The notes under the pieces: generated by a model
What the model saw: only the letters and a program-made list of their open reading frames with translations
Told to the model about the DNA's origin: nothing
Database searches by the model: none
Position numbers and translations under genes: made by a program
Shown: positions 63,001 to 64,000 of the stretch, piece by piece
Layout: every line of letters begins with the position of its first letter
How positions within the stretch are numbered: position 1 is the first letter of the stretch
NCBI GenBank assembly: GCA_014706295.1
Contig: JACSVZ010000009.1
Coordinates: 33,974,268 to 34,038,267 of the forward strand
Direction of reading: 5' to 3'
Source: Lycocorax pyrrhopterus obiensis
Taxonomy: Eukaryota; Chordata; Aves; Passeriformes; Paradisaeidae
Length of the DNA stretch: 64,000 nucleotides

Positions 63001-64000
63001 TAGTGTGCCTTGTTCCTCTGAAGTCCCTTTGAGCTCTTCTACAAAAAGAAAGAAAATAATCCTAAATGCTGTCCTAGAAATTATTTTTTATTTTAAATGG
63101 AATTTCCTTTTCATCAATAAATATAAAGCATAAACCGAGGTGAAAATTAACCCTTCCTGCAGACTTTGAGGAAGCGAAAAGCTTGTACAGGACTGCCTTG
63201 GTGGGCCTTCTTTTCCAAGGTGGACTGGAAGAGAGGCCCTCTGCCATCTCTGCGTGAACCAATGGTAAATTTGTGCTAGTCTGCAGAAATAATGCTGTTC
63301 TTGTGCCCCTTGGCCATAACTGGCAACTTCTGCAGCAGGTGAGCATGAAGGACGCTGACAGCAGCGACTGTGTCATGTGCCAGTGTGTGTGTCTGTGTCT
63401 CCATGTGGTGGATGGGCAAAAAAATCCCAGTCCCAGGAGTGTGAATGCTCTTTGTCACTTCTGAGAGCACTGAAAGGTTAAGATTGGAGACACATAGGCG
63501 ACCATAATTAGGGAGGAGGGTCCAAAGCTTTTTATTGCAGTGGGTGCAGCCTTAGTGCCATTGTCTAAGTGTAAATTGTTCCTAAAAGATAACTCTGAGA
63601 TTATTCACCCTGGAATCTTCCTGAAATCCAGGGAGAGGCGTTTTCAAATTACCAGTGGTGAAGCGTGGCAGAGCAAAAGGAGCACTTGAGCTGAAGAACA
63701 GATAATGCCCAGCAGAGCAGAACTGCAGCAGCAGCTGCTGAGGAGGTAATTCTGTGCTATAATGATCCCAACTTCTCTCAAAAACTATTGCTTTGCAAGT
63801 ATCCCTCATCTAAAGTACAGAGCTTCCCCAGTCCATCAGAATAGAATCTCTCCACATCCTGAGCATGTGAAATTAATGACTGAATATTATGCTGAGAGCC
63901 ATTTAATTAAAAACACTTTCATTAATAATGCAGTTGGAGAGTGTATGTGTGTTATGTAATTAAAGATAGTACATCAGTAAATGATACTATGCAAAACCAA

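Larger units (their letters stand above)
56131..64000. other. Intergenic region downstream of SPOPL
   Basis: Contains the 57504 tandem duplication, the TTTTA array (59977-60062) and AT-rich, TAAT-rich segments (59460-59620 and 62120-62490). No exon of NXPH2, the usual downstream neighbour, was recognised on the minus strand. Open frames reach only 140 codons. Confidence 0.6.

Noticed and set aside
56131..64000. NXPH2 coding exon on the minus strand
   Set aside because: None of the minus-strand frames resembles a neurexophilin, and there is no large Cys-rich terminal exon.

Overview
This window looks like nuclear DNA from a bird. It carries CR1-type LINE fragments (3' ends and antisense copies), has few other repeats, and contains one compact multi-exon vertebrate gene. 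No bacterial, phage or organellar features were seen. The assignment to birds is inferred from the CR1 copies and the gene structure.

The only gene I can identify with confidence is SPOPL (speckle-type POZ protein-like), on the + strand. Ten coding exons between 37859 and 52034 assemble without a frame break into a 392-residue protein, the length known for SPOPL. It has a MATH domain, a BTB domain, a BACK domain with the SPOPL-specific 18-residue insertion, and a basic C-terminal tail. A CpG island at about 22480-23160 is the likely promoter. A noncoding first exon probably ends at a strong donor at 22892, and an intron of about 14.9 kb leads to the first coding exon. The 3' UTR appears to run about 4 kb, to a polyadenylation signal at 56071.

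Layout: 1-21.4 kb is intergenic and AT-rich, with one exon-like open stretch (2550-2668), two perfect short hairpins and some homeodomain/POU-motif-rich segments that could be conserved regulatory elements. 21.75-22.52 kb is a sense CR1 copy split by a second CR1 in the opposite direction, lying directly against the promoter CpG island. 22.5-37.8 kb holds the promoter and the long first intron, with a further CR1 3' end, a G16 run, a polypurine tract and several phase-compatible exon-like segments. 37.8-52.0 kb holds the coding exons. 52.0-56.1 kb is the 3' UTR. 56.1-64 kb is intergenic, with a long TTTTA array near 60.0 kb and AT-rich candidate enhancers. In vertebrates known to me the neighbours of SPOPL are HNMT and NXPH2; I see no exon of either here.

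The most interesting point is in the BACK region. The 54-nt exon (49786-49839) that encodes the SPOPL-specific insertion is symmetric in phase. It is preceded by an 84-bp intron with a non-canonical GC donor. Skipping the exon would give a 374-residue protein with the SPOP architecture, so splicing here could switch between a SPOPL-like and a SPOP-like oligomerisation state. This switch is inferred; the exon structure itself is read directly from the sequence.
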